The notes under the pieces: model-generated
Seen by the model: the letters and a program-made list of their open reading frames with translations, nothing else
Database searches by the model: none
Told to the model about the DNA's origin: nothing
In this document: positions 23,606 through 32,714 of the stretch, in pieces
How positions within the stretch are numbered: position 1 is the first letter of the stretch
How the letters are laid out: the number at the start of each line of letters is the position of its first letter
Position numbers and translations under genes: made by a program
Assembly (NCBI GenBank): GCA_016125095.1
Contig: WGMK01000004.1
Coordinates: 1 to 63,059 of the forward strand
DNA length: 63,059 nucleotides
Direction of reading: 5' to 3'
Source of the DNA: Candidatus Hydrogenedens sp.
Lineage (GTDB): Bacteria; Hydrogenedentota; Hydrogenedentia; Hydrogenedentales; JAEUWI01

Positions 23606-26600
23606 ATGCTACTTACGATGTTGGCGCACTCCTTAGTCGTGTTCGGACTGGTATCGCCCCCACCCGCAGAATGGGAAAATCTTGTCAGGCGTGTTCCCTA
23701 TGCCGCGCGCGAGAATTCGGTTTGGGTTGCGTTTCAAGACCGGCTATGGACGTTCGGGGGAGACACGGAATTCCCCGATTACGGCAAGGATCTCGTCTGG
23801 AGCTCTGCAGACGGGCTCGACTGGCAGCAGGAAACCGTACCGAATGAACCCTTCTACCGCAAGGGCTTACGTGTAACGGTCTTTGGCAATGCCCTATGGC
23901 TGACGGGCGGCGAGGACCTGAAGGCCAATTCCAACAAGTACTACAACGACATCTGGATGTCCAAGGACGGAAGGCATTGGGAGCAGGTTCTCGAAGATGC
24001 GCCGTGGGAGGCACGCGGCTTCCATCAGACATTGGTATTTGGTGACCGTCTCTGGCTGATAGGTGGTACATCGACGGAGGTAGTGGATATCCCGGAAAAG
24101 ATATGGAGAGATGTATCCGTCATCAAGCCTCTGGACGATATCTGGAGCAGCGAAGACGGGATTCATTGGCAACTGGAGAATGATGAGCCACCGTGGTATG
24201 CCCGCTATAGCCACCAATGCGTCGCACATGAAGGCCGCATCTGGCTCCTGGGCGGACAGAGCAACTGGGCGCAATTCTATTCCGACGTCTGGTCGAGCGG
24301 AAACGGCAAGGACTGGGTCGAAGAGACTGCGGAGGCGCCCTGGGGAAAGCGGACCCTGCACCAGGTCATTGAACATCAGGGTAGCCTTTGGCTCTTGGGC
24401 GGAAAAGTCCACGACGGCCGCAATAGCCACCTTGATGCTAGCGTGTGGAGTTCGGTCGACGGCAGAACTTGGCAGTCATCGAAGACCGAGTTGCCGCTGG
24501 CGATTTCCGGTCATGCTGTGGCGAGTTTCCACAATGAACTCTGGGTGGGCTGCGGCAAAGCAACCGGCGATGAGGACGGATACCGGGATTACGAAAAATA
24601 CTTCGACGACATCTGGCATAGCCCCTCTGGAACTGCCTGGGAAGGAGTCAACGGCGCTGGAAGAATTCCACCGCAATACGGCCAGACGCTCGTTGTGCAC
24701 GAGGGCAGCCTATATGCCCTTGGAGGGCGTATCGAAAGTCCGGGTGTAACCTCCTATAGTACGGTTTGGAGCACGGAGGACGGCATCGACTGGACGAATA
24801 AAAGCATGATGCCAGGCTGGGCACCGCGCCATATGTTCGGGGCGGCGAGTTTCCAAGGAAAACTGTGGGTCGTCGGCGGTATTTGGATGAAGGCGAAATT
24901 TGGCCCCACAGGAGAACGCCTGTCTCCTTCCGCCGATTCGGAGGTGTGGTCATCTATCGACGGTATCGACTGGCAGCGATCCCCGGAAGCGTTTCCCGTG
25001 CCGTGGCCCGCGCGAATGTATCCGCTGGTCACGGTGTTCGACGACAAACTCTGGGTAATTGGCGGCAAAGGCGACGGACGCGAGTTGACCGATGCTTGGT
25101 TTACCCGCGACGGAATTACCTGGGAACTCGCGGGAAACAATGCGCCAACGGCGTTTTCGGACTATCGGCGGTGCGTTGTTCACGAGGGGCGAATGTGGAT
25201 TGTCGGTCCGGCGACGAACGACGGCGCCATCTGGTCGTCGCAAGATGGCGTCCTTTGGGAGAATATGCTGCACGATCCTCCTTGGGGTGACATCACCCCG
25301 CTAAAGGCGACCAGTTTCGGCGGGTATATCTGGTACGTTGCCTCGAATGGAGCATGGGTGAGCAGCGATGGAAAGTCCTGGCTATCGTACGAAATTAAGG
25401 CATCGCCCGGCTGGACGGGGGCTGTTTCCGATTTGTTCCTAGGCACCCTTTGGGGGGTGGGCGGCTCGACCGACAAGATGATAGGCGATATTACTCGCCT
25501 CAAGGCAGAGCCCGTGCTCGAGGATGCAAGAGAGCGACTGTCCAAGGCGCCTGCCGTACTCCCGGCAACGGAATTCGAGCCCATCGACTGGGTGTCTGCA
25601 CCACTTACGGATGTCGAGCAGGCGAAGTACGAGGAGCAGCAGCTGGAGTCGCAGTATGGCTGGGTTCCGCTCATGCCCCGCTACCCGGATTCGCAGGTAT
25701 TCAAATTCGCACCGGTCGTTTGGAACGGAAATCTGTGGGCATTTTCGGCTACCAGGCTTACCGGTTACACGCCCGATGGCGAACATTGGTTTGGCCAAAA
25801 GCCCGAGTGGGATTCTTATGACGATGACTATGCCCCCGCAATGCACCTGCAGTCCGCGGTGCATCGAGGTAAGCTTTGGGTTCTCCGGCAAGGCATTGCG
25901 CCCCGGGAGATCCGAAACCAGGACCGAGAGCAATCTAAGAGCTTGTTTAGCTCCGCTGATGGGCGGAATTGGGTAGACGAAAGTGGCCGCCTTCCCAAGT
26001 GGTACGGCGAGATTTCCATGATCGAAGCCCGCGGAAGCCTGTACTTCATCGGCCTATCGGACGTCGCCGCGCTGCAGGAGGAAGGTCCGGCGGAGTTGGT
26101 GAACGCATCTCCAGAGTGGGAGTGGCGCGAGGGTAGCGCGCTCGCCGAACACGACGGCGCGCTATATATGGTCGGCGGCTCTGATTCCATCAAGCTCTGT
26201 TCAGACGTATGGCGCAGCCCGGATGGCGAACACTGGACGCGAATCTGCGAATCGGCTCCATTTACGCCGAGAACGGGGGCGGGCCTGACCTATTATCGCG
26301 GACACTTCTGGTTGATTGGGGGCACAAGCAACGGCGCTTTACTATCTGACGTTTGGGTTTCTGAGGACGCTACTGATTGGCGGTGCTTGGCCGAACGCAA
26401 TGATTTGCTGGTATCTGGAGGCCCCTCACTCGAAGTTTTCCGTGACCATCTGTGGCATATGGTCCGGGCGTCCGTTCTGAATCAGGGTTCAAGCCGGTCG
26501 TTGATTACGAGTGATGGCCTTGATTGGACTCCACCGCCGGGTTCGCTTCCCTGGTCGCCGAGGGCCAACACGAGCCTTGTAGCCTTCCAGGGGCAATGGT

Positions 26601-27514
26601 GGATGCTCGGAGGTACTACCCCTGATCTCGATACGAGAGCTCTCTTACCCGAAGTTTGGTCGACGCGTAACTGGACCGACTGGACCTTAGTGGCGGAGGA
26701 TGCCGAGCCATTCAGGTTGAACGTAGAAAATGTAGTAGCGACGGATTCCAACCTGTGGGCGATCGGCCGGCGTGGCGTGCGGGATTATTCAGTGTCGCCT
26801 GAAGTGTGGCGCTCTGCAGATGGCAAGGATTGGACACTGGTGGCGGAGCATGCGGCTTGGGAACATCTGGAAAACTACGGGGTTGCAGCGCTGAACAATC
26901 GGCTTCTGGTCTTTGGAGGCTACGAAGGTCTTCAAGATGGTCGCAATATGACCCGCAGTAATGAAGTTTACGCAAGCGATGATGGCATAAATTGGACCGT
27001 CGTCGGCACATTACCCAAAGCGAGTGAGGACGCTGGATTCTTCGACTTTTTGCCTTTCACGCACCGAGGCGAACTCTGGGTCAACCTGGACGGAAACCCG
27101 AGCGACGAGCTTTGGCATACCAAGGACGGTGCGGACTGGACGAAGTTGAATATGGAGGGCATGCCAGAGAAATATTATGGCAAGACCATATTGAGTCACG
27201 ATGGGCGGATCTGGCTACTCAGTGGTAGTTTCACCCAAGGGAAAACCGACATGCTCTACTTCATCGATATGGAAAGTTGGTGGAGTTCGGACGACGGCCG
27301 CCGTTGGATTCCAGTACCTCACGGTTTTCCACTGGATGATTCCTGGAATCGAGACGTTCACGTCCAGAGCACGGAACTAGGATTGCTTAAAATAGATACT
27401 TCCAATCGGGGCATCGCGGTGTGGGACGAGGACACTGCAAGAGCCGCCTATCAATTTGAGCCGAAACGCACGCTATCGGATCGTATACAAGGCGGAGCCA
27501 CTATTTGCCTTTGA
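23606..27514 (+). CDS. Large exported repeat protein, Kelch/beta-propeller-like
   Basis: 1302 aa. The start MLLTMLAHSLVVFGLV is a plausible short signal sequence. The rest is about 20 repeats of 50-60 residues. Each has the pattern 'W(S/T)S.DG..W ... P W..R..H ..V F...LW..GG', resembling Kelch (double-Gly plus aromatic) and Asp-box repeats. The number of repeats suggests two or three propellers in series. Around residues 640-700 the pattern breaks (VLEDARERLSKAPAVLPATE), which could be an inter-propeller linker. No enzyme residues are recognised. GC content looks lower than in the flanking genes and codon choice is less biased, so transfer is possible. Its stop overlaps a small leftward ORF by 14 bp. 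Confidence 0.75.
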   Translation: MLLTMLAHSLVVFGLVSPPPAEWENLVRRVPYAARENSVWVAFQDRLWTFGGDTEFPDYGKDLVWSSADGLDWQQETVPNEPFYRKGLRVTVFGNALWLTGGEDLKANSNKYYNDIWMSKDGRHWEQVLEDAPWEARGFHQTLVFGDRLWLIGGTSTEVVDIPEKIWRDVSVIKPLDDIWSSEDGIHWQLENDEPPWYARYSHQCVAHEGRIWLLGGQSNWAQFYSDVWSSGNGKDWVEETAEAPWGKRTLHQVIEHQGSLWLLGGKVHDGRNSHLDASVWSSVDGRTWQSSKTELPLAISGHAVASFHNELWVGCGKATGDEDGYRDYEKYFDDIWHSPSGTAWEGVNGAGRIPPQYGQTLVVHEGSLYALGGRIESPGVTSYSTVWSTEDGIDWTNKSMMPGWAPRHMFGAASFQGKLWVVGGIWMKAKFGPTGERLSPSADSEVWSSIDGIDWQRSPEAFPVPWPARMYPLVTVFDDKLWVIGGKGDGRELTDAWFTRDGITWELAGNNAPTAFSDYRRCVVHEGRMWIVGPATNDGAIWSSQDGVLWENMLHDPPWGDITPLKATSFGGYIWYVASNGAWVSSDGKSWLSYEIKASPGWTGAVSDLFLGTLWGVGGSTDKMIGDITRLKAEPVLEDARERLSKAPAVLPATEFEPIDWVSAPLTDVEQAKYEEQQLESQYGWVPLMPRYPDSQVFKFAPVVWNGNLWAFSATRLTGYTPDGEHWFGQKPEWDSYDDDYAPAMHLQSAVHRGKLWVLRQGIAPREIRNQDREQSKSLFSSADGRNWVDESGRLPKWYGEISMIEARGSLYFIGLSDVAALQEEGPAELVNASPEWEWREGSALAEHDGALYMVGGSDSIKLCSDVWRSPDGEHWTRICESAPFTPRTGAGLTYYRGHFWLIGGTSNGALLSDVWVSEDATDWRCLAERNDLLVSGGPSLEVFRDHLWHMVRASVLNQGSSRSLITSDGLDWTPPPGSLPWSPRANTSLVAFQGQWWMLGGTTPDLDTRALLPEVWSTRNWTDWTLVAEDAEPFRLNVENVVATDSNLWAIGRRGVRDYSVSPEVWRSADGKDWTLVAEHAAWEHLENYGVAALNNRLLVFGGYEGLQDGRNMTRSNEVYASDDGINWTVVGTLPKASEDAGFFDFLPFTHRGELWVNLDGNPSDELWHTKDGADWTKLNMEGMPEKYYGKTILSHDGRIWLLSGSFTQGKTDMLYFIDMESWWSSDDGRRWIPVPHGFPLDDSWNRDVHVQSTELGLLKIDTSNRGIAVWDEDTARAAYQFEPKRTLSDRIQGGATICL

Positions 27515-27647
27515 TTATTCTCTTTAAGTCCTGAAGGCTGAAGGCCCTTTCATCGCCATCGTCGTCTGCGCCCTCGCCGTCTTCGAGCTCGCGTAGTTTC
27601 TGGTCGCTCAGGGTTACGGCGTTGTAGGTCTGCTGGATTTCGGGCAT
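27501..27647 (-). CDS. Small acidic ORF, 48 aa (possible gene remnant)
   Basis: ATG 27647 to TAG 27501. The peptide starts MPEIQQTYNAVTLSDQK, has an acidic middle (DGEGADDDGDE) and a basic end (LKRIIKGK). The frame is closed by a stop just upstream, so it cannot be longer. It reads like genuine protein rather than a shadow frame, but I recognise no family, and a Shine-Dalgarno site is not evident. It may be the surviving C-terminus of a lost gene. Low certainty. Confidence 0.35.
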   Translation of the reverse strand: MPEIQQTYNAVTLSDQKLRELEDGEGADDDGDERAFSLQDLKRIIKGK

Positions 27648-27676
27648 CGGCGCGTACCAGGCGTCAGCTCATTACC

Positions 27677-27871
27677 ATGGCGATACGCCTCATGGCGGCG
27701 CAGGGGATTCATGTCGTTTCGTTGCGAACGGTGAATGCCGAAGCGGGTTGTCTGAAGCCGCTGGACATTTTCGAGCGCTTCTTCGAGTTTCTCGAGGGGG
27801 CCATGCGTGCGCCCTGGAGCGACGGCGACCCTGCGATGGCCGACCGCATCGGCGCCCTGCTGGAGCCCTAG
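27677..27871 (+). CDS. Small ORF, 64 aa, unknown (possible remnant)
   Basis: The frame has the biased third positions of local genes and ends ...IFERFFEFLEGAMRAPW... and ...MADRIGALLEP, which looks like the C-terminal part of a longer protein. There is no ribosome-binding site at ATG 27677 and no coding-like sequence upstream in the same frame. Together with the 48-aa ORF on the other strand it fills the 353-bp gap between the propeller gene and ggt. It overlaps the ggt stop by 4 bp. Probably a truncated gene. Confidence 0.3.
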   Translation: MAIRLMAAQGIHVVSLRTVNAEAGCLKPLDIFERFFEFLEGAMRAPWSDGDPAMADRIGALLEP

Positions 27872-29598
27872 TACCCCATCGCGCAGCCGTCTTTGCGCGG
27901 ATCGGAGCCGCCGTAGTAAATCAGCGGGTCGTCGGTGCGCCAGATGGCCTGATACCCGCCCATGGCATCGACGGTATCGCGGATCTCGTGCCCCATGGCC
28001 GCCAGCGTTTGCTTCACCTGATCGGGAAAATGGTGCTCGAACACCAGCGCGCCGCCCGCTTCCATCGTGCTGCCCGAGGGAAAAGAACTGCCGGTGTGCT
28101 CTACGCGCGGCTGGTCGCCGGCCTGCTGGGGCGACATGCCGAAGTCGAGCATGTTCATCAGCACCTGGCAGTGCCCCTGCGGCTGGAAGTCGCCGCCCAT
28201 TACGCCGAAGGCCATCACGGGCTTTTCGTCCTTCGTCAGGAACGCCGGAATAATGGTATGGAAGGGCCGCTTGTGCGGCTCGAGTTTGTTGCGGTGGTTC
28301 GGGTCCAACGAGAAGCTTTCGCCGCGATTCTGAATCGGGAAGCCGACGCCATCGGGGCAGATGGTCGATCCGTAGCCCGCGTAGTTGCTCTGGATAAAGC
28401 TGATCATGTTGCCCTGGCCGTCGGCGCAGCAGAGATAGACGGTGTCCGAATCGAGCTTCGGGTCGCCATGCCCGACCTTGGTGCTCGCCAGCAGCGGGTC
28501 GATCAGCTTTACGCGCTGGGCGGCGTACTCCTTCGAGATGAGCCACTCCGTCGGCACATCGGCGAACTCGGGATCAGCGTAGTATTTCGCGCGGTCTTCA
28601 TAGGCCAGCTTCTTCGCCTCGATAAACAGGTGCAGGTGCTCCGCCGAATTCGGCTCAAGTGATCCAATGTCGAAGTGCTCCAGCATGTTGAGTATCTGCA
28701 GCACGGCAATGCCCTGGCCGTTCGGCGGAATTTCCCACACGTCGTAGCCGCGGTAACGGCTGCTCACCGGCTCCACCCACGTCGCTGTGTGGTCGCGCAG
28801 ATCTTCCATCGCCATGAAGCCGCCGAGTTCTTGGGATTTCTTCACGATGGCCTCGGCGATCCAACCCTCATAGAAGGCGGCCGGGCCGTCCTTCGCGATG
28901 GCCTCGAGCGAATTCGCCAGCAGCGGATTCTTGAACACCTCGCCGTACTTGGGCATGTGTCCGCCCGGATGATAGACCTCCGCCATGTGCGGTGCCATGC
29001 CGCTCGGCCACGCGAAATAGGTGCTGATAATCGGGCTGAGGGGAAAGCCGTCGCGCGCGTAGTGAATGGCCGAAGCCAGCAGATCCGACAACGGCTTCGA
29101 GCCGAAGCGCTCGCTGAGGGTCCCCCAGCCGCTCACGCAGCCGGGCACGCTCCAAGACAGGGGGCTCTGCTGCGGAATCTCCGTCAGGCCCAGTTCCGCT
29201 GCCTTGTCCAGGTTCCAGCCGTACGGCGCGCGCCCGCTGGCGTTGAGGGCGTAGAGCTTCTGGTCCTTCTGATGCCACAGGATGGCGAAGAGATCGCCGC
29301 CGATGCCGTTGCTGGCCGCCTCGACCGCGCCGAGCACCGCATTCGTTGCAATCGCGGCATCCACGCAATTGCCGCCCGCCTTCAAGATATCGATACCTGC
29401 CTGCGTTGCCAGCGGCTGGCTCGAGCACACCATGCCGCCCTGACACACCACCGTCGAGCGGTTTTGGTTGCGCTTGCCCAGCATCTTCAAATCGAGAAAG
29501 GGGGGCTTCTTCGTCTCCGCGGCCGATTCCGCCAACGCCGGCGAAGCAGCCAGCAGTCCCAAAGCCCCGGTGGATTGCAGAAATGCGCGGCGGTTCAT
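27868..29598 (-). CDS. ggt: Gamma-glutamyltransferase, Tat-exported
   Basis: 576 aa, full-length. The N-terminus MNRRAFLQSTGALGLLAASPALA is a twin-arginine signal. The large subunit holds ASNGIGGDLFA and the substrate-binding region. The self-cleavage nucleophile is the Thr in LDSDTVYLCCADGQGNM, splitting the precursor into two subunits. The small subunit carries GYGS and FGVMGGDFQPQGH. It transfers or hydrolyses gamma-glutamyl groups of glutathione and gamma-glutamyl peptides in the periplasm; some relatives act on cephalosporin precursors. AAAGGAG precedes ATG 29598. The gene stands alone. Confidence 0.93.
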   Translation of the reverse strand: MNRRAFLQSTGALGLLAASPALAESAAETKKPPFLDLKMLGKRNQNRSTVVCQGGMVCSSQPLATQAGIDILKAGGNCVDAAIATNAVLGAVEAASNGIGGDLFAILWHQKDQKLYALNASGRAPYGWNLDKAAELGLTEIPQQSPLSWSVPGCVSGWGTLSERFGSKPLSDLLASAIHYARDGFPLSPIISTYFAWPSGMAPHMAEVYHPGGHMPKYGEVFKNPLLANSLEAIAKDGPAAFYEGWIAEAIVKKSQELGGFMAMEDLRDHTATWVEPVSSRYRGYDVWEIPPNGQGIAVLQILNMLEHFDIGSLEPNSAEHLHLFIEAKKLAYEDRAKYYADPEFADVPTEWLISKEYAAQRVKLIDPLLASTKVGHGDPKLDSDTVYLCCADGQGNMISFIQSNYAGYGSTICPDGVGFPIQNRGESFSLDPNHRNKLEPHKRPFHTIIPAFLTKDEKPVMAFGVMGGDFQPQGHCQVLMNMLDFGMSPQQAGDQPRVEHTGSSFPSGSTMEAGGALVFEHHFPDQVKQTLAAMGHEIRDTVDAMGGYQAIWRTDDPLIYYGGSDPRKDGCAMGY

Positions 29599-29718
29599 AT
29601 TCAGTGCTCCTTTTCAGCCCGAGACTCGGCGCGATGCCACGTGGATTCCGTGCCGCCGCCATCATAACAGCCCCGCTCCAGCGTTGCATCGCTTGGACGC
29701 CTAAAAGAGAACGGCGTT

Positions 29719-29747
29719 TTGTGAGAATTTGTAAATTCAGATTTAAC
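29719..29747 (+). promoter_or_regulatory. Possible sigma-70-type promoter
   Basis: TTGTGA (29719-29724), 17-bp spacer, TTTAAC (29742-29747), in an AT-richer patch of the 296-bp gap before the secreted protein at 29895. The -10 is poor, so this is a candidate only. I see nothing else in that gap. Confidence 0.3.
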
Positions 29748-29894
29748 AGAGAGTTAGGCGGCTTGTGGATTGTTTTATCCATCGGCCCAGGCGTACCATA
29801 CGAAGCGGGGAAGCGAGACGTATTAACCGCCGGTCTGCTGTGCTGGCTGTTGTCCGCTGTCCGTCCTGCGTCACTCAACCGGAGCGGATTTCAA

Positions 29895-31196
29895 ATGAGT
29901 TTTCGAGACCATTCGCGCTGGGCCATGCTGTCCGCCGCATGTTTGTTCGCCTGCGTAAACGCATACGGCCAGACCGCAGCCATGGATTTCGCTTCGGTCG
30001 AAGTCGAACTGTCCGAGGTTGGTGGGTCGCAGGAGGTCCGGCTCCTGATACGCGATGCCGCGACGGCGCATTGGTACGGGTCGAATTCGCGCTCTATTGC
30101 TGCGCCCGGATTCATTACCTATTCGGCCGCTTACGATTTCTGGATGCCGATGGCGACCGAGGACGAGGCCGTGCTGAATGCCTTCGCAGGCGCAGACGAG
30201 CGCCCCGTTGCGTTTTCGGGAACGCCCGAATTGCTTTCGGTGTACGGGGTGACGCAAATCGATGGCATCGGTTTTCAGATTCTCGGCAGCGGCAGGTTGG
30301 CGATACAGCGGGCGGAATTCCGGACCACCCCCTTTGCGACCTCTGGCCCCGCGCTGCTGCTCGACACCTATTTCCCGTTCGATTACACCATCGATGGCGA
30401 CTACACGCCCAACGCGACCACGTATCCCTTTGGCGAGCGGCAAGAAACCCTGCTTCCCGTATTCATGGATGATACGCGCACGACGACGCTGGGCAATTGC
30501 TGGGGCGGCTACGCGGCGGAAGCAGATCACCTACAGATGACGCAGTCGAAACAGTTGCGCTTTCGTATTGGCGCCGCCGGTTCGTATGTATACACCCTAT
30601 TCGGAAAGGGACCTCTCGGGGGTGACCCGGGGACGGACGCGATTACGGCTGCCGAAGCCGATTTCGTCTGCGATTTTTCACGCTACATGGTGCTCGATGG
30701 CTCGGGTATTTCGTGTGTGTCCTGCCCTTCGTTCGGCGCGACGTGCGCCGACGGCATTCATGCCCGTGAAGGCTATTACATTTATTCCGACATCGGCGGC
30801 AAGAGCGCGCCGCTGCTCGACGAGGTGATCGACGGAACCGTCATGAACGTCGGCCCGCAGGGGTACACCTTCGGCGGGGCTCCGATGGTGGGCATTCGCA
30901 TTGCCTATCCGGATGCCGACCAGAATGGAATCGTCGACGGGACCGGCATTCCCGAAGGCAGTATTGTACTCTTCCGGGTCGATCCGCTGACCGACGAGGT
31001 CATCATACTGCACTCGACCATCGACACGGACCTCAACGAGGTAACCGCCGATACTGAAGCGCTAGGCATCTTCGGCCTGGCCAGCCCCGGTTTCGCCCCC
31101 GTGCCCGAGTCCCTGCCGGTCGGCGGGACGCTGCAAGTGTTGCTCCTGGTGCTTCCGGCCTTGGGCGTGCTATGCGTCCGCCGGCGATACTCCTGA
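29895..31196 (+). CDS. Secreted protein with C-terminal sorting-type membrane anchor
   Basis: 433 aa from ATG 29895; the frame is open upstream but a signal peptide begins only here (AMLSAACLFACVNAYGQ). The middle is unrecognised. It has paired Cys (SCVSCPSFGATC) and a calcium-loop-like segment PDADQNGIVDGTGI. The C-terminus reads VPESLPVGGTLQVLL, then a hydrophobic stretch to LCVRRRYS. This is a short motif, a transmembrane helix and a basic tail, the layout of PEP-CTERM/IPTL-CTERM-like sorting signals. It may therefore be processed by an exosortase- or rhombosortase-type enzyme elsewhere in the genome. None is encoded in this window. Confidence 0.65.
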   Translation: MSFRDHSRWAMLSAACLFACVNAYGQTAAMDFASVEVELSEVGGSQEVRLLIRDAATAHWYGSNSRSIAAPGFITYSAAYDFWMPMATEDEAVLNAFAGADERPVAFSGTPELLSVYGVTQIDGIGFQILGSGRLAIQRAEFRTTPFATSGPALLLDTYFPFDYTIDGDYTPNATTYPFGERQETLLPVFMDDTRTTTLGNCWGGYAAEADHLQMTQSKQLRFRIGAAGSYVYTLFGKGPLGGDPGTDAITAAEADFVCDFSRYMVLDGSGISCVSCPSFGATCADGIHAREGYYIYSDIGGKSAPLLDEVIDGTVMNVGPQGYTFGGAPMVGIRIAYPDADQNGIVDGTGIPEGSIVLFRVDPLTDEVIILHSTIDTDLNEVTADTEALGIFGLASPGFAPVPESLPVGGTLQVLLLVLPALGVLCVRRRYS

Positions 31197-31206
31197 CGGC
31201 TTCTTG

Positions 31207-31261
31207 CCGGGAACCGAGCGAAAGGCATAGGCTGTAGGCACGCGGCCTTTTGGGTTCCCGG
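31207..31261. repeat. Inverted repeat in the ferredoxin leader
   Basis: CCGGGAACC (31207-31215) and GGTTCCCGG (31253-31261) are perfect 9-bp arms separated by 37 nt, just before the GTG at 31279. No T-run follows, so it is not an obvious terminator. It may be an mRNA structure or an operator. Confidence 0.35.
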
Positions 31262-31278
31262 TCGCAGGGAGTCGTACC

Positions 31279-31638
31279 GTGAGCGAAAGCGTGAAGAAAA
31301 TCGCCCGCAAGCTGGGCATTCCCGAAATCGAGCGCCATATCTTCCTCTGCTGCGACCAGAGCAAGCCGAAGTGCTGCGACAAGGGCGAGAGCCTCAAGTC
31401 GTGGGAATACCTCAAGGCGCGCTTGAAGGAACTCAATCTGACCGGCAAGGGCGGTGTGTTCCGCACGAAGGCCAATTGCCTGCAAATCTGCAAGCGCGGG
31501 CCCATCGCGGTGGTCTATCCCGAGGGCATCTGGTATCACTCCTGCACGCCGAAAGTGCTGGAGAAGATTATCCAGGAACATCTCATCGGCGGGCGGGTGG
31601 TCGAGCGCTACCGTATCGACACCAGTGACGACGACTGA
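31279..31638 (+). CDS. Thioredoxin-like [2Fe-2S] ferredoxin
   Basis: 119 aa with GTG start (GGGAG upstream). The Cys pattern [15 protein letters not shown] ... [11 protein letters not shown] and the end RVVERYRI are typical of the (2Fe-2S) ferredoxin-domain family with a thioredoxin fold (related to NuoE and Shethna-type proteins). It should carry one cluster and act in cytoplasmic electron transfer. The following sulfotransferase starts 24 bp after its stop, so the two may be co-transcribed without an evident functional link. A run of nine G (31643-31651) lies between them within a small hairpin. Confidence 0.85.
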   Translation: MSESVKKIARKLGIPEIERHIFLCCDQSKPKCCDKGESLKSWEYLKARLKELNLTGKGGVFRTKANCLQICKRGPIAVVYPEGIWYHSCTPKVLEKIIQEHLIGGRVVERYRIDTSDDD

Positions 31639-31661
31639 CGCCGGGGGGGGGCGTCCGACGT

Positions 31662-32645
31662 ATGCAACGACAAGGGGCCGCGGCGGCGCAACGGTACGCC
31701 AGGATGACGCGATTGCCGCTCTTGGCCTTGGCCCACGCCATCGGGCGGCCCATGCAATGGGGCCTGCACCGCACGCCCCTGGCGCAGCCGCTCTACAACC
31801 GGCTGGGCAGCGCCATCGACCTTGAGGCCTTACGGGGTGGGGCCTTCGGCGACTATCAGCCAAGCACAGGCGACGTGCTCGCCTGCAGCTACGGAAAGAG
31901 CGGCACGAACTGGTGCTTGCAGATCGTGCACCAAATCGCGCATCGCGGGGCGGGCGAGTTCGACCATATCCACGATGTCGTCCCCTGGCCGGATGAACTC
32001 GGCCGGGGGTTCTCCGTGCCGCTCGACGACCCCGCACCGAAACAGGCCTCACCGACCGGCATGCGGGTCATCAAGACCCACCTGCCCTGGCATTGCATCC
32101 CGGAATCGGACGAGGCCCGCTATGTCTGCGTTGTGCGCGACCCGAAAGACGTCGCGGTGTCCGGCTATTACTTCTTCCGTTCTGTACTCCTCGGGCCGCT
32201 TATGCCGCCGCCCGATTTCTGGGTCGAGCATTTTCTGACCGGTCGCTCGCTGCTGGGTTCGTGGGCCGTGCACCTCGATGGGTTCTGGCAGCAGCGACAC
32301 CGGCGGAACGTGCTCTTTCTGCGCTACGAGGAATTGAAGTCGGACCTGCATGCGGCTGTCGACCGTATCGCCTCTCTGATGGGCGTTTGCCTGACGGAGG
32401 AGGAGCGCGGGCAAGTGTTGACGAAAAGCTCCTTCGACTACATGCGCGCCATCGACCACAAGTTCTACCCCGGCATGGTCAGCCCGCTCGGCCTGCCCGA
32501 CGGCAAGATGATGCGCGAGGGCAAAAGCGGCGCGGCGGGCGCACTGCTGTCCGAGACCCAGCGCCGCCGCATCGACGAGGTTTGCCGCGCGGCCTTGCTG
32601 AAGCTGGGCAGCGATTTTCCTTATGAGGAAGTGTTCTGCGCCTGA
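31662..32645 (+). CDS. PAPS-dependent sulfotransferase
   Basis: 327 aa in the Sulfotransfer_1 family. The 5'-phosphosulfate loop is CSYGKSGTNW (about residues 73-82). The 3'-phosphate site is CVVRDPKDVAVSGYYFF, and a late G-K-S/G region (MREGKSGAAGALL) closes the PAPS site. It transfers sulfate from PAPS to a hydroxyl or amine of an unknown acceptor. ATG 31704 is an alternative start 14 codons in. No sulfate-activation genes are nearby. Confidence 0.88.
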   Translation: MQRQGAAAAQRYARMTRLPLLALAHAIGRPMQWGLHRTPLAQPLYNRLGSAIDLEALRGGAFGDYQPSTGDVLACSYGKSGTNWCLQIVHQIAHRGAGEFDHIHDVVPWPDELGRGFSVPLDDPAPKQASPTGMRVIKTHLPWHCIPESDEARYVCVVRDPKDVAVSGYYFFRSVLLGPLMPPPDFWVEHFLTGRSLLGSWAVHLDGFWQQRHRRNVLFLRYEELKSDLHAAVDRIASLMGVCLTEEERGQVLTKSSFDYMRAIDHKFYPGMVSPLGLPDGKMMREGKSGAAGALLSETQRRRIDEVCRAALLKLGSDFPYEEVFCA

Positions 32646-32714
32646 TAGGGCGCTCCTCTCGCAAGACTCACTCCAGATCCAGTCATTGACTAAGCATCTG
32701 TATCGTGCGAAAGT

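Noticed and set aside
23520..23606. tRNA-like sequence: GGTTCGATCC resembling a T-loop with TTGGTGTAATGG resembling a D-loop
   Set aside because: The T-stem does not pair (CGAGG against CTGCC) and no acceptor or anticodon stem could be closed around it.
27614..28546. 310-codon minus-strand frame overlapping ggt in another phase
   Set aside because: Alternative frame of the ggt gene; no motif and basic, Arg/Pro-rich composition.
31643..31651. Run of nine G as a phase-variation tract
   Set aside because: It lies between two genes, not in a coding region or promoter spacer, so length changes would not obviously switch anything.
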